From assembly GCA_951230915.1 (NCBI GenBank), contig OX579636.1, forward strand, positions 23,123,567 through 23,187,566: a stretch of DNA of 64,000 nucleotides. Reading direction: 5' to 3'. Positions within the stretch are counted from its first letter, which is position 1. The number at the start of each line of letters is the position of its first letter. Below the pieces are notes generated by a model, which ran no database searches, was not told where the DNA came from, and saw only the letters and a program-made list of their open reading frames with translations. Positions 9,592-20,343 of this stretch are shown piece after piece. Made by a program: the position numbers and the translations under genes. This DNA comes from Antitrichia curtipendula (Eukaryota > Streptophyta > Bryopsida > Hypnales > Leucodontaceae).

Positions 9592-10240
9592 GTATTAATT
9601 GTAGTAAATAATTGGAATCATTCCAATTATTTACGAACATGTTCCAAAAAATATGCTGATTATATCAATTGCAAAATTTAAATAACTAATGCATATATAA
9701 AAATTTAAATTTTTTATAGGATGCAAGTATGCAACTTGGTTGGTTTGGGATGTCAACTATTTACATTTGAAATGATTGTGTACAAATTAGAGAGAGTTTC
9801 TTTTTCTCAATTTTTTTAATATTAGAATATAAAATTATATTAAAAAATATAAAGGTGGGACCATTCATTGCAAACCTCCATTGTCAAAAAGCTCTTGGGC
9901 CGTAGGGATGAACTACTACACTTTTATTTTTTCTATTTTTCTTTTACTTTAATTAATTAATTTTTATATTTTCTATATTTTCTATTTGAGTTTAAATTAT
10001 TTTTTCTACTTTATTTTTCTATTTTTCTATTTCCTATTTTTCTACTTTATTTTTTCTATTTTTCTATTTTTCTATTCTTTTACTTTATTTTTTCTATTTT
10101 TTTATTTTTTATTTTATTCTTCTATTTTTATTATTACTTCATGTACCAAACTAGTATAAAAAGAATATGCTTCCAATGAGTTTGTATATTTCGAATTCAT
10201 TTGTAAGTCATTTTTTTCATTATATTTCTATTCAAATATT
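9592..10240. other. AT-rich spacer with (CTATTTTT)n low complexity
   Basis: No gene. From about 9925 to 10135 the sequence is a degenerate tandem of CTATTTTT and CTACTTTATTTTT blocks. A short inverted repeat, TAATTGGAATCATTCCAATTA, sits near 9607-9627. Confidence 0.7.
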
Positions 10241-10918
10241 TATGTAATACCTAGATGTTTATAATTTGTCTTTTCTATCAATGGATATGCAAGATACTTT
10301 TGTAAGATGCATAAATATTAAAAACTATTTTCTAAAATAGTTTATTATATCAATTTACATCTTCCCATAGTATGTGCAAAACCTTTGATTTAGAAAGAAC
10401 TTAATGAATATTAAGATGCTTATGTAGCACCTAAATGTTTATGATTTGTCTTTTCCATCAATTGACATGCAAGATATTTTTGCAAGATTGGTAGAATAGT
10501 TTGTTATATCCATTTACATCTTTTTGTAGTATTTGCAAAACCTTTGATTTAGAAAGAACTAAATGAATATTAAGATGCTTATGAAATACCTAGATGTTCA
10601 TAATTTGTCTTTTCTATCAATTGATATGCAAGATACTTTTGCAAGATGCGTAAATATTAAAAACTATTTTCAAAATTAGTTTATTATATCAATTTACATC
10701 TTCCCATAGTATGTGCAAAACCTTTGATTTAGGAAGAATTAAATGAATATTAAGATGCTTATGTAGTACCTAAATGTTTATGATTTGTCTTTTCCATCAA
10801 TTGATATGCAAGATATTTTTGCAAGATTGGTAGAATAGTTTGTTATATCCATTTACATCTTTTTGTAGTATTTGCAAAACCTTTGATTTAGAAAGGACTA
10901 AATGAATATTAAGGGTTT
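10241..10918 (+). repeat. Higher-order tandem repeat, (180 + 159 bp) x 2
   Basis: Four monomers begin at 10241, 10421, 10580 and 10760 with TATG[TA]A[GA][TC]ACCTA[GA]ATG. Monomers 1 and 3 are about 180 bp and share an AAATATTAAAAACTATTTT segment. Monomers 2 and 4 are about 159 bp and share TTGGTAGAATAGTTTGTTATATCC. The array is therefore an ABAB dimer of about 339 bp, a structure typical of satellites that expand by unequal exchange. Confidence 0.8.
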
Positions 10919-11019
10919 GAGTTCTAGATATGTGAAAGTGATATTTTGTGTTTAGTTTCTTTGAAATTTGAAACACCACTATGACATTTAGTATTGCCAC
11001 CCTGACATAGTGACATCCC

Positions 11020-11038
11020 AAAAAAAAAAAAAAAAAAA
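11020..11038 (+). repeat. Run of 19 A
   Basis: A pure A tract follows GTGACATCCC. It could be the poly(A) tail of a retroposed transcript ending here or a simple homopolymer. No flanking duplication was identified. Confidence 0.6.
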
Positions 11039-11058
11039 TCAGGTTTTTGACCAATGAG

Positions 11059-11090
11059 GTTCGGTTCGATTCGGTTCGGTTCGGTTCGGA
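11059..11090 (+). repeat. (TTCGG)n microsatellite
   Basis: About six tandem TTCGG/TTCGA units. Confidence 0.8.
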
Positions 11091-11099
11091 GGTGAAATT

Positions 11100-13190
11100 C
11101 GAGGTTCTGGGTTCAACATCGAGGGCCAGGTTCGGTGGCCAGGGTTGGGGGTCATCTCTCTCACTGGAGGAACCCTAACTCCGCAATCTTCGTAGTTGGT
11201 GTTTTCTCTAAGCCGCCGTATCCATCTCGTCTCTCCGCAGTTTTTTCTCTTTGCAAGCTTCGTGTTTGCAAGTTGTCCGTGCATTCTCTCTCTCTCCACA
11301 CCGTTAATAAGACTAGGTCAGAAACATGCTGGTGTTCTCTCTCTGTGAGCTTTAGGTTTGCAATTGCAATCTTGAGGGTCTGCGATTACAAGGTTGGGGT
11401 GTGCGATTGCGAGGTTCGGGCTGTGACTGCAAGGTTGGAATTGTGATTTGGACCTTGGGAGCTTGGGGTTGCAATTTTGAGTTTGAAGTTGCGATTTGGA
11501 GCTTCGGGTCTGTGATTTGGAGCTGCGATTTGGAGCATCGGGTCTGCGATTTGGAGCTTCGGGTTGCGATTTGGAGGTGCGATCGCGATCTTGCAGTTGG
11601 AGTTGCGATTTGGAGGTGCGGTTGGGGTTGTGATTTGTGAGTTTGGGATTGCGATTCGCGAGCTCGCAGTCTGCAATTGCAACCCCAACTGCAATTGGGG
11701 ACGGAGTTGGTGTGGCCACTTCAGCTCAGCGGAAGACGTACTCAAGAAATTGGAGCCCGTGACTTTGGTTTTGCAGGTGAATTTTTTACTTTTTCTTTCA
11801 ATGTGGATTTTCGTATTTGATTTGATTTTCGTGAGGTCAATTGGATCAATTTGGCGGGGGTTTCCAAATTGCTAGGATTTTGAAATGCTGTGCTGCTTGG
11901 TGGAGCTGCTGATCGATAAAAGAAGTGGTTTAAAGTTGTTTGCAATGCACGATTGAAAAGACGATTGGCCGATTGTGCTTTTGGTCTTTGGATGAATTGA
12001 ATTGCGGTTGTGATTGTGGTGTGGTGTGAGCTATCGAGGGTGTAAATTGGTTTCCTGTGAGTGAGCAAGGTAGCCTGATATGTTGTTGGAGAAAATTAGG
12101 GTTTGAGTGGAATGATGCGGGTCCGTTGGTTTTTCTTGGGTTTTTTTGTTCCTCTGTTGTGCTCCTCCTGGTGCTTGAATCTACATGCACATGTCTTCCC
12201 TTGAAATTGCCTCGTTCACATTGGATGCTCCTTGAATGTGTTTGTTGAGCCAGCGACAGTTGGTTTGAATTTTACGGTGTGACACTACAGGGTCAAGTCG
12301 AAGGGACTCAGTCATTAGGTGAAGGCATCGAGGAATTGTCCTTGCCGCACGGGACGACGGGAGGCGGCCGTGGCGTTGTTTCAGGAGCGGCGCTGTTTCA
12401 GGAGCGGTGCTGTTTTGGGAGTGGTGGTGATTTCGGGAGTGTTCATGACGGAGCGGTAGGTGTGACTTGGAGCGGAAAGACTTGAAGCTGCTCTTCATTC
12501 CTAGCCGAAAACCCTCAACTGCAAGGGAATTTTTGGCTACATCAACCAAGAAGGTAAGTAGATTTCGTTCGACTTTTATCTATTTTTATTTTGTGCTTGA
12601 ATGTTTTCAGTTTTCTTTCCGTCCTTATTGGTGTTTAGAAATCTCTTGTTAGTACTGTGCTGATGATTTTGCTTCAATGTTATGTGTTTGGTTTGCATTT
12701 TGCTTGAATGTTCCGTGTTTGGTGCATTTAGGGTATTAGGGTATTCAAAGGAATCCAGGGTATGAATGCTTGGGTTCATATTGGATTTCATTGATATCAG
12801 TTTGATCCTCATAAGAACTCTTGAATTTGATGCAGTTATGTCTTTGTTGTGCATTTAGGGTATTAGGGTATTCCAATGTTTTCTTGGGCAAGTTCTATTG
12901 AAGGTGTTCAGTTGGTTTAGGATAGATGCACAGAATCAGTGATTTGTGCACTACAATAGAACCTTGTGCATAAATTTCTGCCCATTGTTGAACAACGCGC
13001 GTGCATTGTTCATGTTTTGCAACTTGTGTGCAATGCATTGAGGATTGATGTCATAAATTTTGTGTTTCCAATGTGCAGCTGCGTTTGCTCAGGAGTGATT
13101 TCAATTTTGGGCAGAAATTCATTTTGGCTTCCAATTCGCATACCGGTATGTATGCTTTCATTTGCATGACTTGGTCCCATATAGTGCTGG
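11100..13190 (+). other. Promoter/leader-like region without a gene
   Basis: This stretch is richer in GC and CT than its surroundings, with GGAACCCTAACTCCGC (telo-box-like) near 11169, pyrimidine-rich runs (CATCTCGTCTCTCCGC, TCTCTCTCTCTCC) and splice-like sites such as TTTTGCAG 11770-11777 and AAG|GTAAGTAG near 12551. These are usual at plant gene starts, yet no reading frame over about 100 codons with convincing composition is present. A 22-base phrase containing TTTAGGGTATTAGGGTATTC occurs twice (about 12726 and 12855). It may be an untranslated first exon and intron of a lost gene, or a noncoding transcript. Confidence 0.35.
11385..11700 (+). repeat. Degenerate minisatellite (TGCGATTTGGAGCTTCGGGT)n
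   Basis: Repeated phrases TGCGATTTGGAG, GTTGCGATTTGGAG and CTTCGGGTCTG follow each other at 10-40 bp intervals. Apparent ORFs on both strands (Lys-Ser-Gln or Cys-Asp repeats) result from this repeat. Confidence 0.75.
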
Positions 13191-13199
13191 TTGAATAAC

Positions 13200-13420
13200 A
13201 ATGTCGTTTTACGTCAAGTCATGTCCTTTTAGATCGATACATATCATTTTAGGTCGACTTCATTCGAAGAAAAGAATATGAACATTGAAGTTTCAGGTCG
13301 ATTCGACCAGAATAACATGAATATTACTTCTAAAATGAAGGTCGAAGATTAAGAAATTGATAATTCCCGCAGCATTTTAGGTCGAATTGACCTGAATTAT
13401 CAAAAGTTCTAAGCAAGCAA
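13200..13420. repeat. AGGTCGA dyad motifs
   Basis: Short dyads around AGGTCGATTCGACC (about 13294), AGGTCGAATTGACCT (about 13379) and a half-site AGGTCGACTTCATTCGA (about 13252) occur in an otherwise AT-rich stretch. They precede the AGAGCG palindrome cluster. Confidence 0.5.
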
Positions 13421-13479
13421 TGCGACGCACAGCATATATTGCAAACCATAAACCATCGCAGGCCTTCTTGGTCTCGAGA

Positions 13480-14140
13480 AGGATCAGAGCGGGCGCTGTA
13501 AACCATTCCGAGTTGGGGAGGTTCAGAGCGCCCGCTCTGATCCTTCCAGAACGCTAGGGGGTATTCGAGGAATCTAGGCGGGCGCCCTAAACCTCCACAA
13601 CTTGGAGTGGTTCAGAGCGCCCGCTCTGATCTTCCAAACACCCAACAGAATTCGAGGAGGTTCAAAGTGGGGACTCTGAATAAATCCGAGAAGCCAATGT
13701 CCAGAGCAACCGCACTAAATCAATCTGAAGATTGACAATCTATTGGGCAAAGTCACGGAGGATCAGAGCGCCCGCTCTGATCATCAAAACACCCTAGAGG
13801 ATACAGGGAGGATCAGAGCGGGTGCACAGGATCATTCCGAGAGTCCAATCTCCTGAGAGCCAAACTAAACCGTTCTGATGATTGGTAATTTACTAGCCCA
13901 AGTTGCGGAGGACCAGAGCGCCCGCCCTGATCTTCCAAACACCTCATGGAATTTAGGGAGGATCAGGGCGGGTGCTCTGACCCTCAAGGACATGGAAGAC
14001 ACCCAATAGCGCTCTAGAAGGTTCAGAGCGGGTGCTCTGAACAAAATATGTCGTAGAATCGATACCTTATCAGAGCGTGCGCTCTCAACCACCACAATGC
14101 GAAAATAATATGAAAAGGTTTAGAGCGGGCGCTCTGCACT
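13480..14140. repeat. Cluster of ~12 AGAGCG...CGCTCT palindromes
   Basis: The core CAGAGCG-CC/GG-CGCTCTG is an imperfect palindrome with a two-base centre. Copies or variants start near 13482, 13523, 13573, 13610, 13661, 13762, 13812, 13912, 13961, 14021, 14070 and 14120. They are mostly preceded by GGAGG[AT]T and often followed by GATC[CT]TCC and ACACC. Spacing is uneven (40-100 bp), so this is not a simple tandem array or CRISPR. The origin is unknown to me. Confidence 0.75.
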
Positions 14141-14408
14141 TGCCGAAGACAAATAGCTGAACCGGGTGGTTATGAGAGCCCTCATTGAATATAGAGAAGT
14201 GCGGTAATCAAGTCTAGAGATAAACTAGAAATAGGTAATGGTAAATGTGGTTATCCAGCGAGGATGGCTCCAGTCACTAACTCAATGAATTATAGCTAGT
14301 GATAATTAGTCCATCTGCCATGTAGGATATACTCTGATAATACACATGAATAAACAAACACTAGTTCTCCTACGTAAACAGATTCATATCCCGGTCCGGA
14401 TTAGAGCG
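14141..14408. other. Spacer
   Basis: No gene or repeat recognised. It ends at the terminus of the LTR-like element at 14409. Confidence 0.5.
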
Positions 14409-14829
14409 TGTGGGCGCAAGATTACCCACCCTCGGTAATCGGGCGAACACCAACCAGGTTCTATGCCGTTATCCACCTTTTAAATATATGGGGGTGTTGT
14501 GAGCGCGGTCCACTGTGCCTTCTAAGCAATGGATCTTTTTTGTGCTAACATTTTCTAAGTGTCGTGGATGGCAGCGAATACTACTAGAATTGCATGGGTA
14601 ATTAACAAGCTGACTGTGATGAGCAAAGGTGATTGGTAATTCCTAGCTCCCTAACTGTCTATCCTATGTATCGGGTTGGCTGGGTAGTTGGCGTCATTTC
14701 TAACGTCCCTAACTACGTGAGCGGGGAACCTTTATGTTCCTTCCATGAGTGTTGAAGACTATCGTTGGAGGTATGACACTTCTCTCGAAAGTTTCAACCC
14801 TACAGTTAACCCTAAGCTTAATTTTTTTC

Positions 14830-15075
14830 CTCTAACTTTCAACTTCTAAATATAACTCTAGATTTTTACTCCTAAATTTAACTCTGGATTTTTGTTCCTA
14901 AATTTAACTCCCAATTTTTACTTCTAATTTTTAACTCTGGATTTTTACTCCTAAATTTAACTTCCAAATTTCTACCCCTAAATTTAACTCTAGATTTTTT
15001 ACTCCTAAACTTAACTCTAAATTTTTACTCCTACTTTTAACTCGAAATTTTTACTCCTAAATTTAACTCTGGGTC
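14830..15075 (-). repeat. Tandem repeat in family-A copy 1, ~24-bp unit
   Basis: About ten degenerate units of the type TTTACTCCTAAATTTAACTC follow each other directly downstream (in minus orientation) of the start-exon splice donor. Equivalent arrays are at 19270-19560 and 40600-41060. Confidence 0.8.
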
Positions 15076-15159
15076 ACTATTCACTTGAACAGGCTAATTA
15101 AGAAAAAAAAGAATCAATGCTAATAAGGAGAAACACCGAGTTTTGATTCAAGAACTTAC

Positions 15160-15222
15160 CTCGTCACTACCGGTGTCGGAAATGCGCTCGTCCGCCTCCG
15201 CGCGCCCATTTCCATACTCCAT
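15160..15222 (-). CDS. 63-nt start exon of family A, copy 1
   Basis: On the minus strand a good translation-start context (GGACCACCATGG) opens 21 codons beginning MEYGNGRAEADE and ending ISDTGSDE, followed at once by a consensus splice donor GAG|GTAAGT. The length is exactly 63 nt in all nine family A/B copies found here. It is probably the first coding exon of the element's transcript. The partner exon is unknown. As no downstream exon is recognised, translation is inferred. Confidence 0.55.
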
Positions 15223-15549
15223 GGTGGTCCTTGGGTCGTGGGATTTTTTCCCCAAGTTTACCGCTTATGTTATAAAAATTATAGATCCCGTGTGATCTAA
15301 CCTCTTTCTTTCCCTTCCTCCTTCTTTCCTTCTCCTTTTCTTTCCCTTTCTCTTTTTCTACACTAACACTATTCTACCTAAGCTTTGATGGGTGTCTTAC
15401 AACTATAGATTCGAACCCCAAGAAGTTTTAATGTCCCTCCTAACCTCTTACACAACCTTGTCTTCGTGTCATCCTAATCCTACCTCCTAATGGTCACTAT
15501 GAATTCTCGAGATTTCCCTCCTAACACCTACTTTAGCTAACCCTAGGTT

Positions 15550-15559
15550 ACTATTTATC
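15550..15559 (-). promoter_or_regulatory. TATA-like box, family A copy 1
   Basis: GATAAATAGT on the minus strand, 328 bp upstream of the start-exon ATG. The same sequence sits at nearly the same distance in the other two family-A copies. Confidence 0.5.
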
Positions 15560-15789
15560 ATCTCTCTCACCACCTCTCCTATTTCATTCCAACTCCCCCT
15601 AATCTCCTTCCATTCTTGCTAGTTCGAATTGGTGTGGAGAGAGAGATAGTATGCGAGTCTTTTTGTATGCAGTTTTTTTTTAATATCCCCGGACATACGG
15701 CTTCTCTTCTCCCCCCCTCCCTTGTTTTCTTTGCAATCAAGGTTCTATCCAATTAAGCTTGACCCCTAGTTTTTTGGACTTCTTTTCCT

Positions 15790-16090
15790 AGACCCAGTTA
15801 CGGGATTATCCAAAGACCCCAACTCCCCAGCTCTCTGGACCCCGACTCCCTGGACGCTCGGACCCCAACTGAGCCCCCCCCAACTGGACGCCCCTACAAC
15901 TGAATTCCCGACCCCGTGATTGGACCACCCTTGCGACTGACCTCCCGACCCGTGACTGGACGCCCTTGCGACTGGACCCCCAATTCCGTGATTGGACAAC
16001 CCTTGCGAATGAGCCCCCAACTGAACGCCCTTGCGACTGAACCCCCAACTGGACGCCCTTGCGATTGAACCCCCAACTGGACGGGGGTTC
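15790..16090. repeat. Minisatellite with CCCCAACTGGACGCCCTTG units
   Basis: Roughly 28-bp units built from CCCCAACTG[GA]ACGCCC and TTGCGACTGA recur across this stretch. It is present only in copy 1; copy 2 has a different repeat at the equivalent place. The minus-strand ORFs of repeated SQGWSNHG-like residues here are artefacts of it. Confidence 0.75.
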
Positions 16091-16430
16091 TGGTTCTTTC
16101 CGGTTTCTAAAGGCAAATTGGATTTTTTTTGGGGGGGGGTAACTAAGAGAACGGAATTTTTGCTAACCAAGGAACCGGGATTTTTTGCTAGCCAAAGAAA
16201 CAGGCTTTTTGCTAACTAAAAAGAGTTGGACTTTTACTACACTTTAGGGCCAAGATTTAAAACACTGGGTAACTCGAAACTTGACACCCTAAATATCTTG
16301 GAAGCTAAACTCTGGACGTTTCCAAAAAGGTCTTGGAAACTAGACTTTGGAACTAAGGCCTGAGGAGATTCAACGCTTTGCCGTGAAGTTGGGTTTAACA
16401 CCAACTCTAGGACTTGGTATTGCTCCGAGA

Positions 16431-16602
16431 TTCGAAGTTTGCCGTCCAGACCGTTTTAACACAAACTATAGGACTTGACGGTTGTGACTAGTTCGAAGCT
16501 TCGCCGTTCCAAGGGGAGGTCCACCCAACACGAGAGAAGTTAGAAGAAAGTGGGGCAAAAACTCTTAGAAAATACACCTCACAAGGTCAAAGCTTCGCCG
16601 TT
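16431..16602 (-). promoter_or_regulatory. Array of GACGGCGAAGCTTTGAAC-like boxes, copy 1
   Basis: Three recognisable boxes at 16431-16447, 16491-16509 and 16585-16602 (read on the minus strand), upstream of the TATA box and start exon. A related weaker form occurs near 16376. The same box forms a five-member array in copy 2 and single copies in old family-B elements. A role as an enhancer or factor-binding site is inferred from its position and conservation. Confidence 0.5.
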
Positions 16603-18620
16603 CCCAAAGATGGTCTACTCAACGGGAGAAATGTTAGAAGAAGGTAAGAAGATATACTTAAAGGAACACACAAGTTAGGACAACGTGGAAACACCAAGCT
16701 CACACACTAAAGGCCCCCCAAAGCGGCATCGCCAAGGTACGGTGGGGGGTTGCTCTAGAGTTAGTACAAGACACCAAAGAGACTTCAACACACAAGTTAG
16801 TTCCCAAGGATATACCAAAGATAGCAAGACTTTTGAATAATCAACAAGAATATACGCAACCACACACGCAAAGTGTATACAAAGCAAGGTAGAAGGACCC
16901 CCAAGGACCTTCAAAGCTTGAAATGTAACAACAAAAGGAGCCAAAAAGTGCTCAAAAAACACCGTAGAGGTTTCTTACCTAAAACGCCAAAAATCACAAC
17001 ATAAGTTGGACCCACGGACCCAAAACAAGTATTGGGGGTGTTCAAGAGAGAAAAATGGGGACCTTAAATAGGTTTCCAAGGCCCCACCTTCCCCTCAAGA
17101 GCTCTAAAGTAACCTTATCAACTTGGATTTTCATCCTCATCTTCAAAGATTTTCATCCTAATCCCTAAAAAACTACTTTTACCTATCTACGCTGGACCAA
17201 CCTCCTAACTTTTGGAGATTTACTCCAATCGTCAAACGGATTGCGCCATTGGCTCCAAACCGCCGTGTTTAATCCAAGACTCTCTTGCCCCCCGTACCGA
17301 GGACAAAAAACCATCGTAGGCTAATTTAGTTTCAAAAACTAAACCATGGTAAAATCCTAGATATTGGGGGTCTCCTATTTTGAGAAATGTAAATAGCTTA
17401 GGGTCTCCGGTAGGTGTGAGGGAGTCAGGAAAGACTCTTGGTTGACTTTGTTCCGCCGTCGTATGGTCCCGGAATGCCGGTCAACGTGGCGGGGACCCCG
17501 CCACGTGATTAATTCTCGAGGAATCTCGCCGGTTTGGGTACTTGCTGCTATTGGAATGTCGCGAAACTTCACGGAGCGCATCATTAACATAAAACAAGCT
17601 AGTCTAATTTTTAGTGAGATTTTCTGGCAACCTGGGTAATTTCCATGAAATTCCCGTTGGAGGTTACCAGGGTTGACCACTCGCAAAAGGTTCTTTTGCA
17701 AGTCGGAAGATGACGGGATTTTTCACAGGACCTCTCATGGGGTCACATGAAAGATGTGCAGGTGCGGTTCCGTACTTGGCACAATTGGTCAGTGGAGATG
17801 AATTGGCCATCTCCTTGAGTTATCGATAGTGCGGGAATCTTTTGCAGATAGAGGAATCTTGGCGAATCAATTTCGTCGTTGGACTCCTGGCATGGGATTT
17901 ACCTTAAGACACCATCCTTGGCCTGTAGATTCCTCCACGGACCCGGTCTTGCATTAGTGGCTCCTGCATGTTAACAATCGGGGTTTGGAGAATTTCTAAA
18001 CCTAACTCTAGGACCCGACCTAGTGGCTTCGTTGTGGATCCCTCGGACCAACTTAGCCATGAATTGCCACATTCATGGTGGGATTTAGCCCTTTTGGGCC
18101 TATATGACTTGAATCCTACAAATCCACCCGTTTCGTTTTTTCTACCTATTTTTGGGCTCGGTTTGGTGGGATTCTAAGTCTAAACACAAATCTAGACCAA
18201 ATACTATAATGGGTATGTTACAACCCTATTTTGGTTCTACACTCTTTTTATGGTTTTTTGTATATTTTTCTTAACTTTAAATTGCAAATTTCCAAAAAAA
18301 TAATTCTACGAGTCCCAAGTGACAAATTGGGAGCTCACCCCCCCCATTGGGCTTGGTTTTTTTTTTGTTTCTTTTGATCTCCTTAAACCAAAACAAAAAT
18401 CAAAACAAGACAAAGGATGTGGCTAACTCATTACTAAGCTAGGGTTGGGGTAGGAGTAGGGTCGACACAAAAAAAAGTAAAAGGAAGGAGGGAAAAAAGA
18501 GCGGAGCACCACCGTACCTGCACACAAAAAATCTCACTTCCACCAGCAAAAACCCATTCTACACACAATGGAGGAAGATTAGACAAATACATGATGAAAT
18601 AGGAGAAGGGGTGAGAGAGA

Positions 18621-18631
18621 TGATAAATAGT
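18621..18631 (+). promoter_or_regulatory. TATA-like box, family A copy 3
   Basis: TGATAAATAGT, 307 bp upstream of the start exon at 18938, matching the other family-A copies in sequence and distance. Confidence 0.5.
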
Positions 18632-18937
18632 GACCTAGGCTTAGGATTAGGAAGGAGATCGTGAGAATTCATAGTGACCATTAGAAGGTGGATTAGAATG
18701 ACACAAAGATAAATTGCGTAAGAGGGTAGGAGGGACATTAAACCTCCTTGGGGTTTGAATCTATAGTTGTAAGACACCCATAAAAGCTTAGGTGGAATAA
18801 TCTTAGTGTAGAAGGAAAGAGGGAGAAAGAAAAGGAAGGAGGAAGGGAAAGAAGACGTTTAGATCGCACGGGTGTACTAATTTTCTCAAAATAAGCGGTG
18901 AGCTTGGGGAAAATTCGACCAAGACCAAAAGATCACC

Positions 18938-19000
18938 ATGGAGCATGAGGATGTGCACGCAGACGTGTACGAACTTATTTCCGACACCGGCAGTGACGAG
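18938..19000 (+). CDS. 63-nt start exon of family A, copy 3
   Basis: ATG in a GATCACCATGG context, 21 codons (MEHEDVHADVYE...ISDTGSDE), then donor GAG|GTGAGT at 19001. The last eight residues are identical to copy 1, while the middle residues differ, several by non-synonymous changes. Confidence 0.55.
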
Positions 19001-19269
19001 GTGAGTTTTTGAATCAATCCCTGGTGTTTTTTCCTAATTAGCATTGATTTCTTTAATTAGCCCTTTACGAGTGATTAACAAGCCGTGATTAGTATAAATA
19101 GGTGTTGGATTCAAAAGTTGCTAGATTAGGGATAGAAGGCTCCAAAAACATATCACACTTAGGATTTGGCTTCAAATCGACCACGTTATGATAAGTTAAG
19201 CAGTTAGAGGTAGACGGAAGAATTGAATCAAAATTTCATCCACAAGAACCATGGACGGAAATTAGGAAT

Positions 19270-19565
19270 TTAGGCTAGAAATAGAGTTTAGGAGTAAAAA
19301 TGTAGAGTTAAATTTAGGAATAAAAATCTAGAGTTAATTTTAGGAGTAAAAGTCTAGAGTTAATTTTGGAGTAAAAATCTAGGGTTAATTTAGGAGTAAC
19401 AATCTAGAGTTAATTTAGGAATAAAATTCTAGAGTCAATTTAGAAGTAAAAATCTAGAGTTAATTTAGGAGTAAAAACCCGAGGGTGAAAGTCAAGGCAT
19501 AGATTCAAAATTGGAAGTGAAAATTAGAGTTAGCGCTCGGGAGTAAAAATCTAGAGTTACATTTA
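19270..19565 (+). repeat. Tandem repeat in family-A copy 3
   Basis: About ten degenerate units of TTTAGGAGTAAAAATCTAGAGTTAA, the reverse complement of the arrays in copies 1 and 2. Confidence 0.8.
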
Positions 19566-20007
19566 GAGGTTGGAAATTAAGATAAAAACTAAGCTTTGGG
19601 ATTAGCCCATAGAATTAGAACTTCCAAGAGAAGTGTCGAAACCCCAAAAGATAGTCTTAGAGGTTTCATGGAAGGAACATAAGGGTTCCCCTTTCACGTA
19701 GTTAGAGACGTTAGAGATGACGCCAACTACCCAGCCAATCCTAGACATAGGATAGATAGTTAGCGAGTTAGGATTTACTATCACCCCTAGTCATTGCAGT
19801 TAGCTTGTTAGCCACCCATGCATTTCTAGTAGTTTCGCTGCCATCCATGACACTTAGGAGATGTTAGCAAAAAAGATCCATTGCTTGGAACTTGGAAGGC
19901 ACAGTGGACCGCACTCACAACACCCCATATATTCAAAAGGTGGATAAAGGCATAAAACCTGGTTGGTGTTCGCTTAATTACCAAGAATGGGTGATCTAGC
20001 GCCCACA

Positions 20008-20343
20008 TAGGACCAAAGATTAATTGTTTTGAAATGACCAATTTCATTCTTGAAGGCAAATTTTGTGTGAAGATCATTGGTCAAAAAATAATTAAAATTG
20101 AAATTAGAGAAATTCCGTGTGACCTATTCAAAATTGCTCAAATAATCATTTGGCAAAATATAGACCTCTAGGATCTTGAGGAGTTACAGCATTTCTACTA
20201 TTATATATGTAAAGGCCAAAGTTGGTTAAATTCCACAAAAAGAAGCTCTAAATATTTAGCTCACGCACATATGCATTAGCTGAACTCGGTGGTATTTGTA
20301 TATAATGGGATTGTGCTGCTTGCCACTTATATAAAGAACCTCA
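20008..20343. other. Sequence beyond the element end
   Basis: No ORF. The first ~90 bases resemble the sequence following two old family-B ends (after 26261 and after 37354), for instance a shared TTTTGTGTGAAGAT...AATAATTAAAA pattern. This may be internal element sequence rather than host DNA. TATATAAA occurs at 20329-20336, just before the next ORF. Confidence 0.35.

Larger units (their letters stand above)
14409..18338 (-). mobile_element. LTR-like element family A, copy 1 (minus orientation)
   Basis: Begins TGTGGGCGC and aligns along its length with the intact copy at 40145-44482. The last 1.3 kb (17040-18338 versus 43180-44476) is nearly identical. The far end stops at GAGCTCAC, one base short of the CACA terminus of the other copy, and then runs into an inverted copy (18355-20007). 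No flanking 5-bp duplication is visible. It encodes no gag or pol. In the sense direction (minus strand) it holds, in order, the TGTGAG-side end, a box array (16431-16602), a TATA box (15559-15550), a purine-rich leader, a 63-nt start exon (15222-15160) and a tandem-repeat-bearing intron-like stretch. Extra blocks, such as the 15790-16090 minisatellite, are copy-specific. Confidence 0.7.
18355..20007 (+). mobile_element. LTR-like family A, copy 3 (partial, plus orientation)
   Basis: Reverse complement relation to 14409-15640 and to 40145-41830. It holds the leader, start exon and 3' third of the element and ends ...GCGCCCACA at 20007, the inverted form of the TGTGGGCGC start of copy 1. The front two thirds are missing. 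Together with copy 1 it makes a head-to-head structure with arms of about 1.2-1.5 kb. Confidence 0.75.

Noticed and set aside
11318..11745. Minus-strand ORFs of 119-133 codons with Lys-Ser-Gln or Pro-Asn repeats
   Set aside because: Their repeats mirror the minisatellite at 11385-11700; no start context or unique part.
13480..14140. CRISPR-like repeat cluster
   Set aside because: Spacing is irregular, repeats are short dyads with variable centres, and the setting is eukaryotic.
15405..15420. GATTCGAACCCC resembling a tRNA T-arm
   Set aside because: No acceptor stem, D-arm or anticodon arm at the right distances; the phrase is part of the LTR-like repeat and recurs in its copies.
15766..16170. 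Three overlapping minus-strand ORFs of Gly/Ser-rich repeats
   Set aside because: Artefact of the ~28-bp CCCCAACTGGACGCCC minisatellite, absent from the sister copy.
17375..17701. 108-codon minus-strand ORF also present at 43519-43845
   Set aside because: Begins with TTG, not ATG. About ten of 108 residues differ between the two copies although their DNA is nearly identical, so no purifying selection is visible; it is simply shared element sequence.
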